In this document: positions 25,549 through 34,323 of the stretch, piece by piece
How the letters are laid out: every line of letters starts with the position of its first letter
How positions within the stretch are numbered: position 1 is the stretch's first letter
Assembly (NCBI RefSeq): GCF_014200605.1
Contig: NZ_JACHCE010000005.1
Location: 1 to 64,000, forward strand
From: Pedobacter cryoconitis
Lineage (GTDB): Bacteria; Bacteroidota; Bacteroidia; Sphingobacteriales; Sphingobacteriaceae
DNA length: 64,000 bases
Direction of reading: 5' to 3'
Translations under genes and position numbers: made by a program
The notes under the pieces: generated by a model
What the model was told of the DNA's origin: nothing
The model's input: the letters and a program-made list of their open reading frames with translations, nothing else
The model's database searches: none

Positions 25549-26200
25549 CAACCTGCTCTTTAGCCAGTATTTTAATATCGCTGATTTCCAGAACCTGTTT
25601 AACATAGCCATGCAGTACTGCATTAATCATGGCCTGTCCCAATTCATTAAGCGTGATAATGTTTTTTCGTGAAAAGACTTTGATGATGCTTACCAGAACT
25701 ACATAGAGCATTTTGGCATTTTTCTGCCCTTTTACAGGCTCCATGCCACCCGGACGAAAATTATACTGTCCTTTAAAAGGTAGTTTCATCAAATCGTTTT
25801 CAGTTTTACCTTTTACCCTGGCCCACATTGTTTTGCTTTTTTCCGTACTATCAGTTTGCGCACCTGTGATATAGTTAAAAACCATAGCTGGATTAATTGC
25901 AACTAATGTTTTGGCAAATTGCATGGTTGTGTCGTAGGTAATTTTGGTGTATTGCTCTTCATTCATTCCCACAGAACTAATACCCGCACAGAAAAAGCAG
26001 GCATCATAACCTTTTAAAGAATCGCTAAAGGCCTCTATTTTCAAAAAATCAGGGACCAGTAATTCTTTTAGTTTAGGGTTTACGATGTCCAGGTGTTTTC
26101 TATTGACCATTAATATCTCTGTAACGGCATTATTTTGCAGGCATTCTAATAGAACACCCTGGCCTGCCATTCCTGTGGCCCCTGTTAATATTATTTTCAT
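25532..26200 (-). CDS. NAD(P)-binding Rossmann-fold protein
   Basis: The 222-residue protein starts with the dinucleotide-binding motif MKIILTGATGMAGQGVLLEC. It follows the atypical short-chain NAD(P)H-binding pattern: DACFFCAGISSVGM, then YNFRPGGMEP as the substrate-side loop. The YxxxK pair of classical short-chain dehydrogenases is not evident; MWARVKGKTEND may serve. It is probably an oxidoreductase or a sensor of unknown substrate. It overlaps the MBL-fold gene by 17 bp. Confidence 0.85.
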   Translation of the reverse strand: MKIILTGATGMAGQGVLLECLQNNAVTEILMVNRKHLDIVNPKLKELLVPDFLKIEAFSDSLKGYDACFFCAGISSVGMNEEQYTKITYDTTMQFAKTLVAINPAMVFNYITGAQTDSTEKSKTMWARVKGKTENDLMKLPFKGQYNFRPGGMEPVKGQKNAKMLYVVLVSIIKVFSRKNIITLNELGQAMINAVLHGYVKQVLEISDIKILAKEQVDEESI

Positions 26201-26321
26201 GTGTATAGATTTGTCTTTAAATTAGCGAAACTATTCTATTGCGCTCTTTGTCATCATGATAAGATCAGCATACAAAGATGAGTATTAATATAATTCCTTG
26301 CTTTGTTGAAAAGTCCAAATT

Positions 26322-27323
26322 TTATTTAGCCGGTTTAATGAGCTCGTCTTCAATAAAGGATTGCCTGGTGATTTTGGCAGTTTTGTGATCTCCTATATGG
26401 CTCCAGCCCGGTGGCATGATAATATATAACAGTTTGTTTTTGAAGCCAGGAGCAGCAGCAATATCTTTTCCCAGGCAAATAAATTCACCGAAATAAACGT
26501 CCCACAAACTATTAGGATTCATTTCTCTGGTGATGCCATATTCTATTTTAATATCTGTTCTTTCTTCCTGATAAGTCCTGAAAACCCGGTCCCAGATATT
26601 CAGAAGGTTGCAGAAATTAGTATCCATATATAATGCGTTTCTTGCATGATGTACCCGGTGATGGGAAGGTGTAAGCAAAATATGATTTAAAAACCCCAGC
26701 CTTCCGTCTTTAATCACATTTTCTCCTATATGTATAAAGGATCCCCAAAATCCGTCGATGAACATGATGAAAAATAATAAGGCTGGATTTACCCCAAAAA
26801 TTATACAAATTGAAGTGCGGATTACATCTGCATAGGGTGCCTCTAAAAAGAAGTGGGCAAAATTAACGGAGAGGTTCATCTGCTGCGGTGCATGATGGGT
26901 GGAATGAAGACACCATAACACCCTGACTTTATGCGCTAAAGCATGATAAACAAAATGAGAAAATTCCCAGATAATATAACCATAGATGAGCCAGTACCAG
27001 GTGAATGTTGTCGTAAAAATTGCATGTTTTTCAAGTAGTCCGATACAGAATGCTACAGCAGCAATTGATATAAACCTGGATATAAACCGATTTACTACAA
27101 ATACAAAAAAGGGTATCCGGTATTCGTCTATTTTAAAACGCTTATAAAAAAAGGCCCTTATTATTTCTATCAATAATAAAATCGGGATAATAGGGGTGAT
27201 CAGATGTTGTATGCCTTCAAATGTTGATAACGATCCGTAATCTCCGGTTTGCACCATCTTTATAATACCGCCGATACCGAAGAAACCAGTCAGTTCTTCA
27301 TAAAATGTTTGAAAGATGTTCAT
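26322..27323 (-). CDS. sterol desaturase/fatty acid hydroxylase family protein
   Basis: This is a 333-residue integral membrane protein with the di-iron histidine boxes of the family: HFVYHALAHK, HSTHHAPQQ and HRVHHARN. Four or so hydrophobic segments lie at residues 40-60, 75-100, 100-125 and 170-200. Members hydroxylate or desaturate lipids using O2 (sterols, sphingolipids, ether lipids such as alkylglycerol). A second, shorter member of the family is at 43113-43838. It stands between the Rossmann protein gene and the isomerase gene with 58-120 bp gaps, so cotranscription is possible but unproven. Confidence 0.9.
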   Translation of the reverse strand: MNIFQTFYEELTGFFGIGGIIKMVQTGDYGSLSTFEGIQHLITPIIPILLLIEIIRAFFYKRFKIDEYRIPFFVFVVNRFISRFISIAAVAFCIGLLEKHAIFTTTFTWYWLIYGYIIWEFSHFVYHALAHKVRVLWCLHSTHHAPQQMNLSVNFAHFFLEAPYADVIRTSICIIFGVNPALLFFIMFIDGFWGSFIHIGENVIKDGRLGFLNHILLTPSHHRVHHARNALYMDTNFCNLLNIWDRVFRTYQEERTDIKIEYGITREMNPNSLWDVYFGEFICLGKDIAAAPGFKNKLLYIIMPPGWSHIGDHKTAKITRQSFIEDELIKPAK

Positions 27324-27381
27324 GAGTTAATATATTTGGTTTACAATAGATTGTGTGTTTTTTTTGCTGGCTTAGCCCGAT

Positions 27382-28314
27382 TTATAAATACCTTTTTTTC
27401 CAGGCCTGCATCATGTATACATTTATTTCCCATTGGTCAGCGACCGGGCGATTGGTATAAGGGATGGTTGGCATATAAGAGGGAGGGCCAAATTCGGTTA
27501 GCATCGTTAGCAATTTACCCTGCTCTTTTTTTGTGGCAACAACTTTATCCCACCAGGCAAAATGGGCATCTGACTCTGCTTTCCATTCCGGTGCACGGGG
27601 GTCTCCAACTTGCGGGCCTTCAGCATGTCCAATCCGGGAATGTACATGATCTGTACGGGAAATGGCCAGTTCAACTGTAGCCGGCTGATCTTCTAATAAG
27701 CTTTCACTAACATTACACCAGTGAGAAATATCCAGTGTAAGTCTCAGATCCGGATTTTTTTGTAAATAGGGTAAAGCTGCAGGTGCTGAATAGAGCATAC
27801 GTGACCGGTGAGTTTCATGGTAAATCGGAACGCCTGTCTTTTTTGAATAACTGACTGTGAAATCAATAAACCATTTGTTCTCTTCATAGGTAAAGAAATC
27901 CCTTCCTGAATGGACATTGATATAGAGTGGTTGCTGGTATTTATTTTCCGCAGCAGCTATAATGACCTTTTTAAAAGTTGCAAAATTACTATCCGGAATT
28001 GGTTCGTCGCCCCGGCATAAAAACCCTACAGCTAATTGATTTTCTTTGAGTGCAGTGAATAACTCTTTTTGCATAGTAATATCCTGACTCCATAAAATTT
28101 CTATTCCATCATATCCATCATGTTTCGCCTTTTTACAAAAATCAGTTACAGATCCGTTGAAGCCCCAGTAAGGTGCCATAATCTTTAATTCAAAACCTTT
28201 TGATCTTTCATTTGAGACTGGTTTTGGAGCTCCAAAGATGTCTGGTGAACATAATAGTAAAGTGGATGTTAAGGCAAGACTATTCCCCAGGAAATGTCGT
28301 CGGTTGTATCTCAT
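27382..28314 (-). CDS. exported sugar phosphate isomerase/epimerase-like TIM-barrel protein
   Basis: The protein has 310 residues. A Tat-like signal (NRRHFLGNSLALTSTLLLCS) is followed by a xylose-isomerase-like/AP-endonuclease-2 TIM barrel: DGYDGIEILW, YINVHSGRDFF, IYHETHRSRML, LTLDISHWC, DHVHSRIGHAEG and TEFGPPSY supply the Glu, Asp and His metal ligands expected. Many Bacteroidota secrete members of this family; few have proven reactions. It is transcribed away from the esterase gene across a 210-bp gap with no clear site. Confidence 0.87.
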   Translation of the reverse strand: MRYNRRHFLGNSLALTSTLLLCSPDIFGAPKPVSNERSKGFELKIMAPYWGFNGSVTDFCKKAKHDGYDGIEILWSQDITMQKELFTALKENQLAVGFLCRGDEPIPDSNFATFKKVIIAAAENKYQQPLYINVHSGRDFFTYEENKWFIDFTVSYSKKTGVPIYHETHRSRMLYSAPAALPYLQKNPDLRLTLDISHWCNVSESLLEDQPATVELAISRTDHVHSRIGHAEGPQVGDPRAPEWKAESDAHFAWWDKVVATKKEQGKLLTMLTEFGPPSYMPTIPYTNRPVADQWEINVYMMQAWKKRYL

Positions 28315-28524
28315 ATCAGTTTATATTTTGGAAATTCAAATTACAGATTTTAAATCTCCGGGCTATATGTTTTATGTAACATCCTGATTGGAATAAAACC
28401 TTATGGCCTTGTTCTCTTGCATGAGAGCATAAAGAATAAAACAATTTGAGCTGTTCAATCCTTTTATTAAAACAAAATTATAGCGCTTAAATATCATTGA
28501 ACACAATAATTAAAATCAAAAGAA

Positions 28525-29346
28525 ATGGGTAAAATTACAGTAAAAGACGGCACTGAAATTTATTACAAAGACTGGGGAACCGGACAACCACTTTTCTTTC
28601 ATCATGGCTGGCCTTTATCCAGCGATGATTGGGATGGCCAACTCATGTTTTTTCTGGAGCAGGGGTATAGGGTTATTGCTCATGACCGCAGGGGACATGG
28701 AAGATCAAGCCAGGCTTCAGGTGGGCACGATATGGATACTTATGCAGCAGACGTTGCCGAGCTTACACAGGCTCTTGACCTGAAAGATGCCATACACATA
28801 GGCCACTCGACTGGTGGCGGAGAGGTTATCCGTTATGTGGCAAAACATGGGCAGGGCCGTGTTGCTAAAGCCGTACTTATCAGTGCGGTTACTCCAATAA
28901 TGATACAATCTGAAAATAATCCTGATGGTGTTCCTTTGTCTGTTTTCGATGAAATACGTGTAGGAACGGCAACTCAAAGGGCACAGTATTTTCAGGATTT
29001 TACTATCCCATTTTATGGATATAACCGGGAAGGTGCAAAAATATCACAAGGTATAAGGGATAATTGGTGGCGTCAGGGAATGATGGGCGGTGTAAAGGCA
29101 CATCATGACGGTATCAAAGCTTTTTCGGAAACTGATTTTACAGAAGACCTTAAAAGTGTAGATATCCCTGTACTGGTTCTGCATGGCGAAGATGACCAGA
29201 TTGTTCCATTTCCTATTTCAGGGGCAAAAGCTGTGAAACTTTTAAAAAATGGAAAACTGATTTCCTATCCGGGCTTTCCTCATGGAATGCCAGCAACTGA
29301 GGCTGCAACAATAAATGCAGATCTATTGGCTTTTATTAAAAGCTAA
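28525..29346 (+). CDS. alpha/beta hydrolase, non-haem chloroperoxidase-like esterase
   Basis: The 273-residue protein closely follows the cofactor-free haloperoxidase/arylesterase pattern: FFHHGWPLSSDDW oxyanion loop, HDRRGHGRS, nucleophile Ser95 in GHSTGGGE, Asp in LHGEDDQIVPF and His in GFPHGMPAT. These enzymes hydrolyse esters, and can carry out perhydrolysis in vitro. There is no signal peptide, so it is cytoplasmic. The gene stands alone, with a strong terminator after it. Confidence 0.93.
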   Translation: MGKITVKDGTEIYYKDWGTGQPLFFHHGWPLSSDDWDGQLMFFLEQGYRVIAHDRRGHGRSSQASGGHDMDTYAADVAELTQALDLKDAIHIGHSTGGGEVIRYVAKHGQGRVAKAVLISAVTPIMIQSENNPDGVPLSVFDEIRVGTATQRAQYFQDFTIPFYGYNREGAKISQGIRDNWWRQGMMGGVKAHHDGIKAFSETDFTEDLKSVDIPVLVLHGEDDQIVPFPISGAKAVKLLKNGKLISYPGFPHGMPATEAATINADLLAFIKS

Positions 29347-29362
29347 GATTAAATACGATCAT

Positions 29363-29405
29363 AAAAAGAACAGCTGTCTTCAATTAAAGACAGCTGTTCT
29401 TTTTT
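29363..29405. terminator. Rho-independent terminator
   Basis: The long stem AAAAAGAACAGCTGTCTT / AAGACAGCTGTTCTTTTT with a CAATTA-type loop lies 17 bp after the esterase stop codon, followed by Ts. Symmetric A and T flanks would allow use from both strands, though the next gene is on the same strand. Confidence 0.92.
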
Positions 29406-29479
29406 ATAGTAAAGGGATACGTATAGAATCTTCCGTTTTTTCAAAATAAGGCTATATTGCATTTGTGATTAACAAGCCT

Positions 29480-30373
29480 ATGGAGTCTTTAGAACAGTTT
29501 TATCAGCATAAATTTAATGGACTTACAGTAGATATTCAGCAGCAGATAGGGCAGTTCAATGTATTTGATATTGCCGACAGATTGGCTAACCAGACTGCCT
29601 CACCTGTTTATACCAGACGGAATTTTTATAAAGTGATGCTGTATATAGGTGAGAATGTATTTTATTATGGCGATCAAAGCATTCCGGTCAGCGGAATGAC
29701 TTTATTGTTTTTTCATCCCCGTTTAGCTTATGCTTATGAAGCATTAGCTAAAGACACTAAAGGTTATTTCTGCGTCTTTCAGGAAGAGTTTTTTCAGGAA
29801 AATTTCAGGTTGAATTTAAATGATCTGCCTTTGTTTGCTCCTGGACATATCCCCGTTTATAGTTTGAATGAGGAAGATGGCAAAGAGGTAGCTACTGTGT
29901 TTGTTAAGATGCTGAAAGAGATAGATTCGGAATATATCTTTAAATATGAACTGATACGGGCTTATGTAACTGAACTGATCTTTTTGGGAATGAAGCTGTC
30001 TCCCGGTCGGACTTTGTTAAAACATACTGATGCCGGCCTGCGTATCACTGCTTTGTTTACAGAACTTCTGGGACGTCAGTTTCTGGTTGAATTTAGTAAT
30101 CATCGGCTTTTGTTGCGCAGGCCACATGATTTTGCAGATAAGCTTGCTGTTCATGTCAATTATTTGAACAGGGTGGTCAAAAAGAATACAGGCAAAACTA
30201 CCAGTGAACATATTTTTGAGCGTATCACTTCCGAAGCAAAGATTCTGCTCCGGCATACAAACTGGAATATTTCGCAGATCAGTTATGCCCTGGGCTTTGA
30301 AGATCTTGCTCATTTTAATAGGTTTTTTAAGAAACAAAGCGGGACCAGTCCTTCTGTATACAGAAAGGTTTGA
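29480..30373 (+). CDS. AraC-family transcriptional regulator
   Basis: The protein has 297 residues from the ATG at 29480 (MESLEQFYQHK); a GTG five codons upstream is also possible. The N-terminal cupin-like half covers about 30-140. The HTH pair sits at about 200-297 and ends ISYALGFEDLAHFNRFFKKQ followed by SGTSPSVYRKV. It belongs to the common Bacteroidota type found next to the oxidoreductase gene it controls. The next gene is a short-chain dehydrogenase with a 21-bp direct repeat in front, fitting a local activator. Confidence 0.93.
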   Translation: MESLEQFYQHKFNGLTVDIQQQIGQFNVFDIADRLANQTASPVYTRRNFYKVMLYIGENVFYYGDQSIPVSGMTLLFFHPRLAYAYEALAKDTKGYFCVFQEEFFQENFRLNLNDLPLFAPGHIPVYSLNEEDGKEVATVFVKMLKEIDSEYIFKYELIRAYVTELIFLGMKLSPGRTLLKHTDAGLRITALFTELLGRQFLVEFSNHRLLLRRPHDFADKLAVHVNYLNRVVKKNTGKTTSEHIFERITSEAKILLRHTNWNISQISYALGFEDLAHFNRFFKKQSGTSPSVYRKV

Positions 30374-30384
30374 TTTGTACAAAT

Positions 30385-30433
30385 ACTGGTTTGACTGTGG
30401 CTAACACTGGTCTTTGGTTTACCGGTACTTTTG
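30385..30433 (+). promoter_or_regulatory. AraC-type direct repeat and -7 box before the dehydrogenase gene
   Basis: ACTGGT occurs at 30385-30390 and again at 30406-30411, exactly 21 bp apart, the usual spacing of AraC half-sites. TACTTTTG at 30426-30433 fits the -7 consensus TAnnTTTG. The second half-site falls where the -33 element should be, and no TTTG is present there, which suits an activator-dependent promoter. The start codon is 24 bp further on. Confidence 0.5.
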
Positions 30434-30456
30434 TGTCATCTTAAAATTTAAATGAT

Positions 30457-31302
30457 ATGGGTACAGTAAATAAAGTATGGTATATAACAGGGGCATCAAA
30501 AGGAATGGGACTTTCTCTGGTTCAAAATTTATTGAATCAGGGACATCAGGTCGTGGCTACTTCGCGTAAACTGACTGTTTTAAAAAATGCAGTTGATCCT
30601 GTTTTTGATTCCTTTTTTCTTCCAGTTGAAGTTGATTTAGGTGATGAAGATTCCATTGCACGTTCATTCAAACTGGCTATTGAAAAATTCGGAAGAATTG
30701 ATGTTGTTGTTAACAATGCCGGTTATGGTACAGGAGGGGCACTGGAAGAACTGTCAGGAAAGGAAATTGGTGAAAACTTTGACGTGAATTTCTTCGCGGT
30801 GATCCGTGTGATTCAAAAAGCACTTCCTTATTTAAGGGCACAGCAGTCTGGTCACATCATGAATATTTCTTCGATTGCAGGTTTTGCGCCGGGTACCGGA
30901 TGGTCAGTTTATGCAGCTGCTAAATTTGCTGTAAGTGGTTTATCTGAAGCACTGGCCAATGATCTGAAACCTTTAGGTATTCAGGTAACTGCAGTTTCTC
31001 CAGGTTGGTTCAGGACAAGTTTTGCAACTGCAGAGTCTATCGTGTTTTCTGAAAATCAGTTGCAGGAATATGATTATATCCGGGAATTTCATGCGAAATT
31101 CAATGCGATGAATGGCAATCAATTGGGAAATCCTGAAAAGGTAGCTGATGTATTGATACAGCTGGCTGAAAGTGAAAACCCTCCGGTAAATTTCTTTATG
31201 GGTAGTGATGCCTGTCAAAGAGCAGAAAATAAAATTAAAATACTGTCTGAAGAAATGGAAAGTTGGAAATCCCTTTCCGGGATTACAGATTTTGGAGGAT
31301 AG
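30457..31302 (+). CDS. short-chain dehydrogenase/reductase
   Basis: The 281-residue classical SDR has the coenzyme motif TGASKGMGLSL, the structural NNAGYG motif, catalytic Ser in MNISSIAG, the active pair YAAAK and the PGWFRTSF loop. It is a NAD(P)-dependent oxidoreductase on an unknown carbonyl or alcohol. The AraC gene immediately upstream and the repeat between them point to specific induction. Confidence 0.94.
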   Translation: MGTVNKVWYITGASKGMGLSLVQNLLNQGHQVVATSRKLTVLKNAVDPVFDSFFLPVEVDLGDEDSIARSFKLAIEKFGRIDVVVNNAGYGTGGALEELSGKEIGENFDVNFFAVIRVIQKALPYLRAQQSGHIMNISSIAGFAPGTGWSVYAAAKFAVSGLSEALANDLKPLGIQVTAVSPGWFRTSFATAESIVFSENQLQEYDYIREFHAKFNAMNGNQLGNPEKVADVLIQLAESENPPVNFFMGSDACQRAENKIKILSEEMESWKSLSGITDFGG

Positions 31303-31469
31303 TACCTTTTTGATTACTAATAGATTCATCTTTCTCGTTTCCGAATAATGAGCTGCCACTAAATTTTTCTTTAAGATCATATATCGCCTGCCTGGCTTCA
31401 ATATAGAATTGAGTTGTTTATTCTGTTCTTTTAATCGGGTTTCATTATTTTAGCCGAAAATTAAATAAA

Positions 31470-31775
31470 ATGATAACCTGTCACTTAAAATATATCATCG
31501 ATCCCTATCAGGTACCAGCCTTTGAAGCTTATGGTAAAAAATGGATTCAAATCGTAAACCGTCTTGGCGGGCAGCATCACGGCTATTTCATGCCAGGCGA
31601 AGGTGCAAATAATATTGCTTTTGCATTATTCTCCTTTCCAAGCCTGACCGACTATGAATATTACAGAAATCAGCTGCTGACAGATGCAGAAAGTATAGAA
31701 ACATTTAAAGCTGCAGAACAAAATAAATGTATTATCAGTTATGAACGCACATTTGTAAGACCTGTATTTGAGTAA
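31470..31775 (+). CDS. NIPSNAP-family protein
   Basis: The 101-residue dimeric alpha-beta (ferredoxin-like) protein has the pattern ITCHLKYIIDPYQVPAFEAY, GGQHHGYFMPGEG and FPSLTDYEYYR, typical of bacterial NIPSNAP proteins related to antibiotic-biosynthesis-monooxygenase-like folds. Its function is unknown; many members sit near oxidoreductases. It is preceded by a 167-bp gap with no clear -33/-7 pair and converges on the diheme cytochrome gene. Confidence 0.85.
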   Translation: MITCHLKYIIDPYQVPAFEAYGKKWIQIVNRLGGQHHGYFMPGEGANNIAFALFSFPSLTDYEYYRNQLLTDAESIETFKAAEQNKCIISYERTFVRPVFE

Positions 31776-31782
31776 TTCAGGT

Positions 31783-32772
31783 TTACTGCAAACTGGTAAT
31801 ATATTTTCTGAGTAATTCTACGCCCTGCTTATCTAAAATAGTTGTACCTATCTTTGGCATGTGGAATTGTCCCATACTACCTGTACGATCGATAATGTTA
31901 TTTTTATTGAATTCTATCCCTGATTGTTTCAAAGGAACCTGATAGTTTAAGAGAATGGATTGTCTGTAAGCCAGCCCATTTGGATTATGGCAATGCGCAC
32001 AGTTAATTTCCATATAGGCTCTTGCACGGTGTTCAACAGAGGCGTGAAGATCTTCGTAATCCGGAAGCCTGGATATCTTGTCAATACCTTTTCCCAGAAT
32101 TAACTTCCCCTTAGACTGCAATTCGATAAGCTGATTGATTTTATTATCTCCAATTCTAATTTCTCTATTCAGGTTCATTCCTTTGGGCCCGATAGGGATG
32201 ATTTGGTTAGCAGACTGATGACAACTCATGCAATCCTGTTTAGATGGAATACGGTATTTGATTTGGTGCGTATCCCCCTGCTTGTCCGAAAAATCGACTG
32301 CAACCTCTGTACTGGCCGGATCATAAATTGCACCATCCTGATGTTGATTCCATTTGTAGGTACCAGCTGTCCATTTTCCGTTTTTAAACAGCAGTATCCT
32401 GGTTTCTATAAGCTGACGTCCTATGCCCTTATTTGTTTTTGCATGGCTGTAAAAAAAAGTCTTGGCCAGTATAGTACCTTCCGGGAATTCCGGCAGTCCG
32501 TCACCACTTAACTTTAACTTTTTACCGACGGGTATTTTTATCAAACGCTGTTTCTCCGCATAATCGGTAAAAAGGGTAGAGGACAGTTCATAAACCTCGA
32601 CACCCTGTGCAGGTAAAAGTGAGTCTGGCTGTCCTTTAAAAAGCCCTAATGAATTCAAAGACTGGGGAAGTAAAGTCGTATTATTTTCAATGGCCTTATT
32701 TTGTCTGTTACAGGATAAAATATATACAAAGGGCAGGAAGAGTATAATCAGGATAAAGATTTTTGATCTCAT
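31783..32772 (-). CDS. diheme c-type cytochrome lipoprotein
   Basis: The protein has 329 residues. A lipoprotein signal ends at Cys21 (FVYILSC). Two haem c sites are visible, CMSCH at residues 181-185 and CAHCH at 258-262. The block LLYRKYITSLQ-like at the C-terminus and GMNLNREI before the second site resemble the SO2930-type diheme cytochrome family. It is probably an outer-surface or periplasmic electron carrier. Its start overlaps the DUF3817 gene stop by 4 bp, so it ends a TetR-led operon or sub-operon. No matching large beta-propeller partner is found in this window. Confidence 0.85.
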   Translation of the reverse strand: MRSKIFILIILFLPFVYILSCNRQNKAIENNTTLLPQSLNSLGLFKGQPDSLLPAQGVEVYELSSTLFTDYAEKQRLIKIPVGKKLKLSGDGLPEFPEGTILAKTFFYSHAKTNKGIGRQLIETRILLFKNGKWTAGTYKWNQHQDGAIYDPASTEVAVDFSDKQGDTHQIKYRIPSKQDCMSCHQSANQIIPIGPKGMNLNREIRIGDNKINQLIELQSKGKLILGKGIDKISRLPDYEDLHASVEHRARAYMEINCAHCHNPNGLAYRQSILLNYQVPLKQSGIEFNKNNIIDRTGSMGQFHMPKIGTTILDKQGVELLRKYITSLQ

Positions 32773-33101
32773 AAATTTTTACTTTTTGTGACGTCTTCCT
32801 CATAAGCTGATTTTAGGAATTTATGGTCTGCATAAAAAGTACCAAATGGGATGAGGCAGGAGAGGAGTAATTTAGCCGTAATAGTTTTCTTCCATTTCTG
32901 TTGTATCGCTACACTGAAGGTATTGAAGACAAACAAAAGAAAAAGTGTGCCATGTACCGGGCCTACCTTACTGACAAAAGAAGGCTGATGAAATCCATAT
33001 TTCAGGGGTACTGCAATTCCTGCCAGGATTAAGAGGGATATACCTTCCAGTAGTCCTATCAGTCTTAAACGACCAATGTTTGTTTTGAATAGTTTGAGCA
33101 T
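32769..33101 (-). CDS. DUF3817 membrane protein
   Basis: This is a 110-residue protein with three predicted membrane helices. It has the characteristic DUF3817 wording RLIGLLEGISLLILAGIAVP, GPVHGTLFLLFVFN and the short TFYADHKFLK end. The role is unknown; homologues are small inner-membrane proteins. It is placed between a four-helix membrane protein (10-bp gap) and the diheme cytochrome (4-bp overlap). That suggests a membrane-bound redox unit, as inference only. Confidence 0.88.
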   Translation of the reverse strand: MLKLFKTNIGRLRLIGLLEGISLLILAGIAVPLKYGFHQPSFVSKVGPVHGTLFLLFVFNTFSVAIQQKWKKTITAKLLLSCLIPFGTFYADHKFLKSAYEEDVTKSKNL

Positions 33102-33111
33102 ATTTATTTTT

Positions 33112-33603
33112 TTATAAGGTTCTGATTAACGGGCGCTGGGCCAGTGGTGAAAATGGCCATGGTATTGCAGCCAGGATAATTAATAGGGCTATTCCGAAGT
33201 ATAAGAGAATGGTTTTGTATTTCTTATCATCCTCTGTATATCGTTTGGCAAATGCAGATCCCAGCGTAACAAGTATTACTGCTGTCAGCATCATTGAAAT
33301 GTGTATTATCCCAAAAAAAACGGAATCTGTAATTCCCCTGGTTGCCTCTAAGCCTGTCATATGGAAGCGGGCCACTGCAGGGCTTTTAAAATACATGACC
33401 ATTCCAAAAATAAACTGGATATGTATAATTGTTGCCGTCCAGTGTCTGCATTGATCATCTTTTTTAGTGAAATGCTTTTTATTCAGCAGACCTGTTGCAG
33501 ATCTGTAAATTGTTGTACCCAGGCTGATTAGAACCAACCATCGTGTAACTGAATGACAAATGAGCAGAATTGAAAACATATGAATAATTGATTGGTTAAA
33601 CAT
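33112..33603 (-). CDS. four-helix membrane protein of unknown function
   Basis: The protein has 163 residues and four hydrophobic helices: about 8-32, 50-70, 88-112 and 128-150. Conserved-looking His residues lie near the membrane (HSVTRW, HWTATIIHIQ, IIHISMM), which recall cytochrome-b-like membrane anchors, but no bis-His pattern can be assigned with confidence. The first ATG (33603) lies inside a TetR-operator-like palindrome; MFSILL at 33579 is an alternative start that would leave the operator in the leader. Its position with DUF3817 and a diheme cytochrome suggests a shared redox role. Confidence 0.65.
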   Translation of the reverse strand: MFNQSIIHMFSILLICHSVTRWLVLISLGTTIYRSATGLLNKKHFTKKDDQCRHWTATIIHIQFIFGMVMYFKSPAVARFHMTGLEATRGITDSVFFGIIHISMMLTAVILVTLGSAFAKRYTEDDKKYKTILLYFGIALLIILAAIPWPFSPLAQRPLIRTL

Positions 33604-33616
33604 ACTAATTGGTATG
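33601..33616. promoter_or_regulatory. TetR operator candidate A
   Basis: CATACTAATTGGTATG is a palindrome with one mismatch. Read on the minus strand (CATACCAATTAGTATG) it matches operator B before the TetR gene at 13 of 16 positions. It covers the first possible start codon of the four-helix membrane protein gene, between that gene and the TetR stop codon. Confidence 0.55.
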
Positions 33617-33634
33617 TAAAAAGGGCAAATTTTT

Positions 33635-34222
33635 TTAACTTAAACCGTGAAGATATATTTTGAATTGCCTTAGATAAGTCTGGTAAAATGCAGTGCCTAA
33701 AATTTTGCCCATATTCCTTGCTCCCGCATATCCTGAGACAATATAATTTGCTGCATCCGCAGGATTAATTGTCTGATTAACTTTCCCATTTTCTTTTCCT
33801 CTGGTCAGGCACTTTTCTATGGCGTTTGCCCATTCCATCGTCATATCTTTCAATTGTTTATGAAATGCGGTATTCAAAGGACTCATTTCCTCAATAAGGT
33901 TAACAGCAGGGCAGCCATATTTAACGTCGAAATGTACCGTATCTTTCAGCAGGTTAGCTGTCATTTGATAAATACCTTTTATAGGATCACTAACAGAATT
34001 TAGCGGATCTATCAAAAAATCTTTCATTCTTGGATATAGGAAATCTGTAATCAAAGCAAGTCCCATATCTTCTTTATTTTTGAAATGATAAAAAAAGGCA
34101 CCTTTGGTTACCTCCATAGAAGAAAGAATATCATCAATGCTGGTAGATTGATATCCTTTGATATAAATTAATTCAAATGACTTTTGCAATATATTAAATC
34201 TTGTCTGTTCAGCCTTCTTCAT
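33635..34222 (-). CDS. TetR/AcrR-family transcriptional regulator
   Basis: The protein has 195 residues. The N-terminal HTH (residues 8-50) reads SFELIYIKGYQSTSIDDILS with the typical recognition segment VTKGAFFYHFKNKEDM. The C-terminal half (about 80-195) is the helical ligand pocket of the C-terminal TetR type, including CPAVNLIEEMS. It precedes the four-helix protein, DUF3817 and diheme cytochrome genes by 31 bp on the same strand. Matching palindromes flank the gene on both sides (33601-33616 and 34226-34241), so self-repression and repression of the downstream set are likely. Confidence 0.93.
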   Translation of the reverse strand: MKKAEQTRFNILQKSFELIYIKGYQSTSIDDILSSMEVTKGAFFYHFKNKEDMGLALITDFLYPRMKDFLIDPLNSVSDPIKGIYQMTANLLKDTVHFDVKYGCPAVNLIEEMSPLNTAFHKQLKDMTMEWANAIEKCLTRGKENGKVNQTINPADAANYIVSGYAGARNMGKILGTAFYQTYLRQFKIYLHGLS

Positions 34223-34225
34223 TAG

Positions 34226-34253
34226 ATACTACTTAGTATGTTTTTCAAAGTTA
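34226..34253 (-). promoter_or_regulatory. TetR operator candidate B with overlapping promoter
   Basis: ATACTACTTAGTAT (34226-34239) is a palindrome with perfect 6-bp arms, extending to GATACTACTTAGTATG (34225-34240). A minus-strand -7 box TAACTTTG (complement of 34246-34253) sits just beyond, placing the transcription start in the operator. I could not find a good -33 element. The TetR start codon is 3 bp downstream of the site. Confidence 0.55.
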
Positions 34254-34323
34254 TAGTTTTTCCCTTCTATATAAATACTAATAATCACAATAATAGTTAT
34301 TTTACCTTTCCCTGACGACTGAA

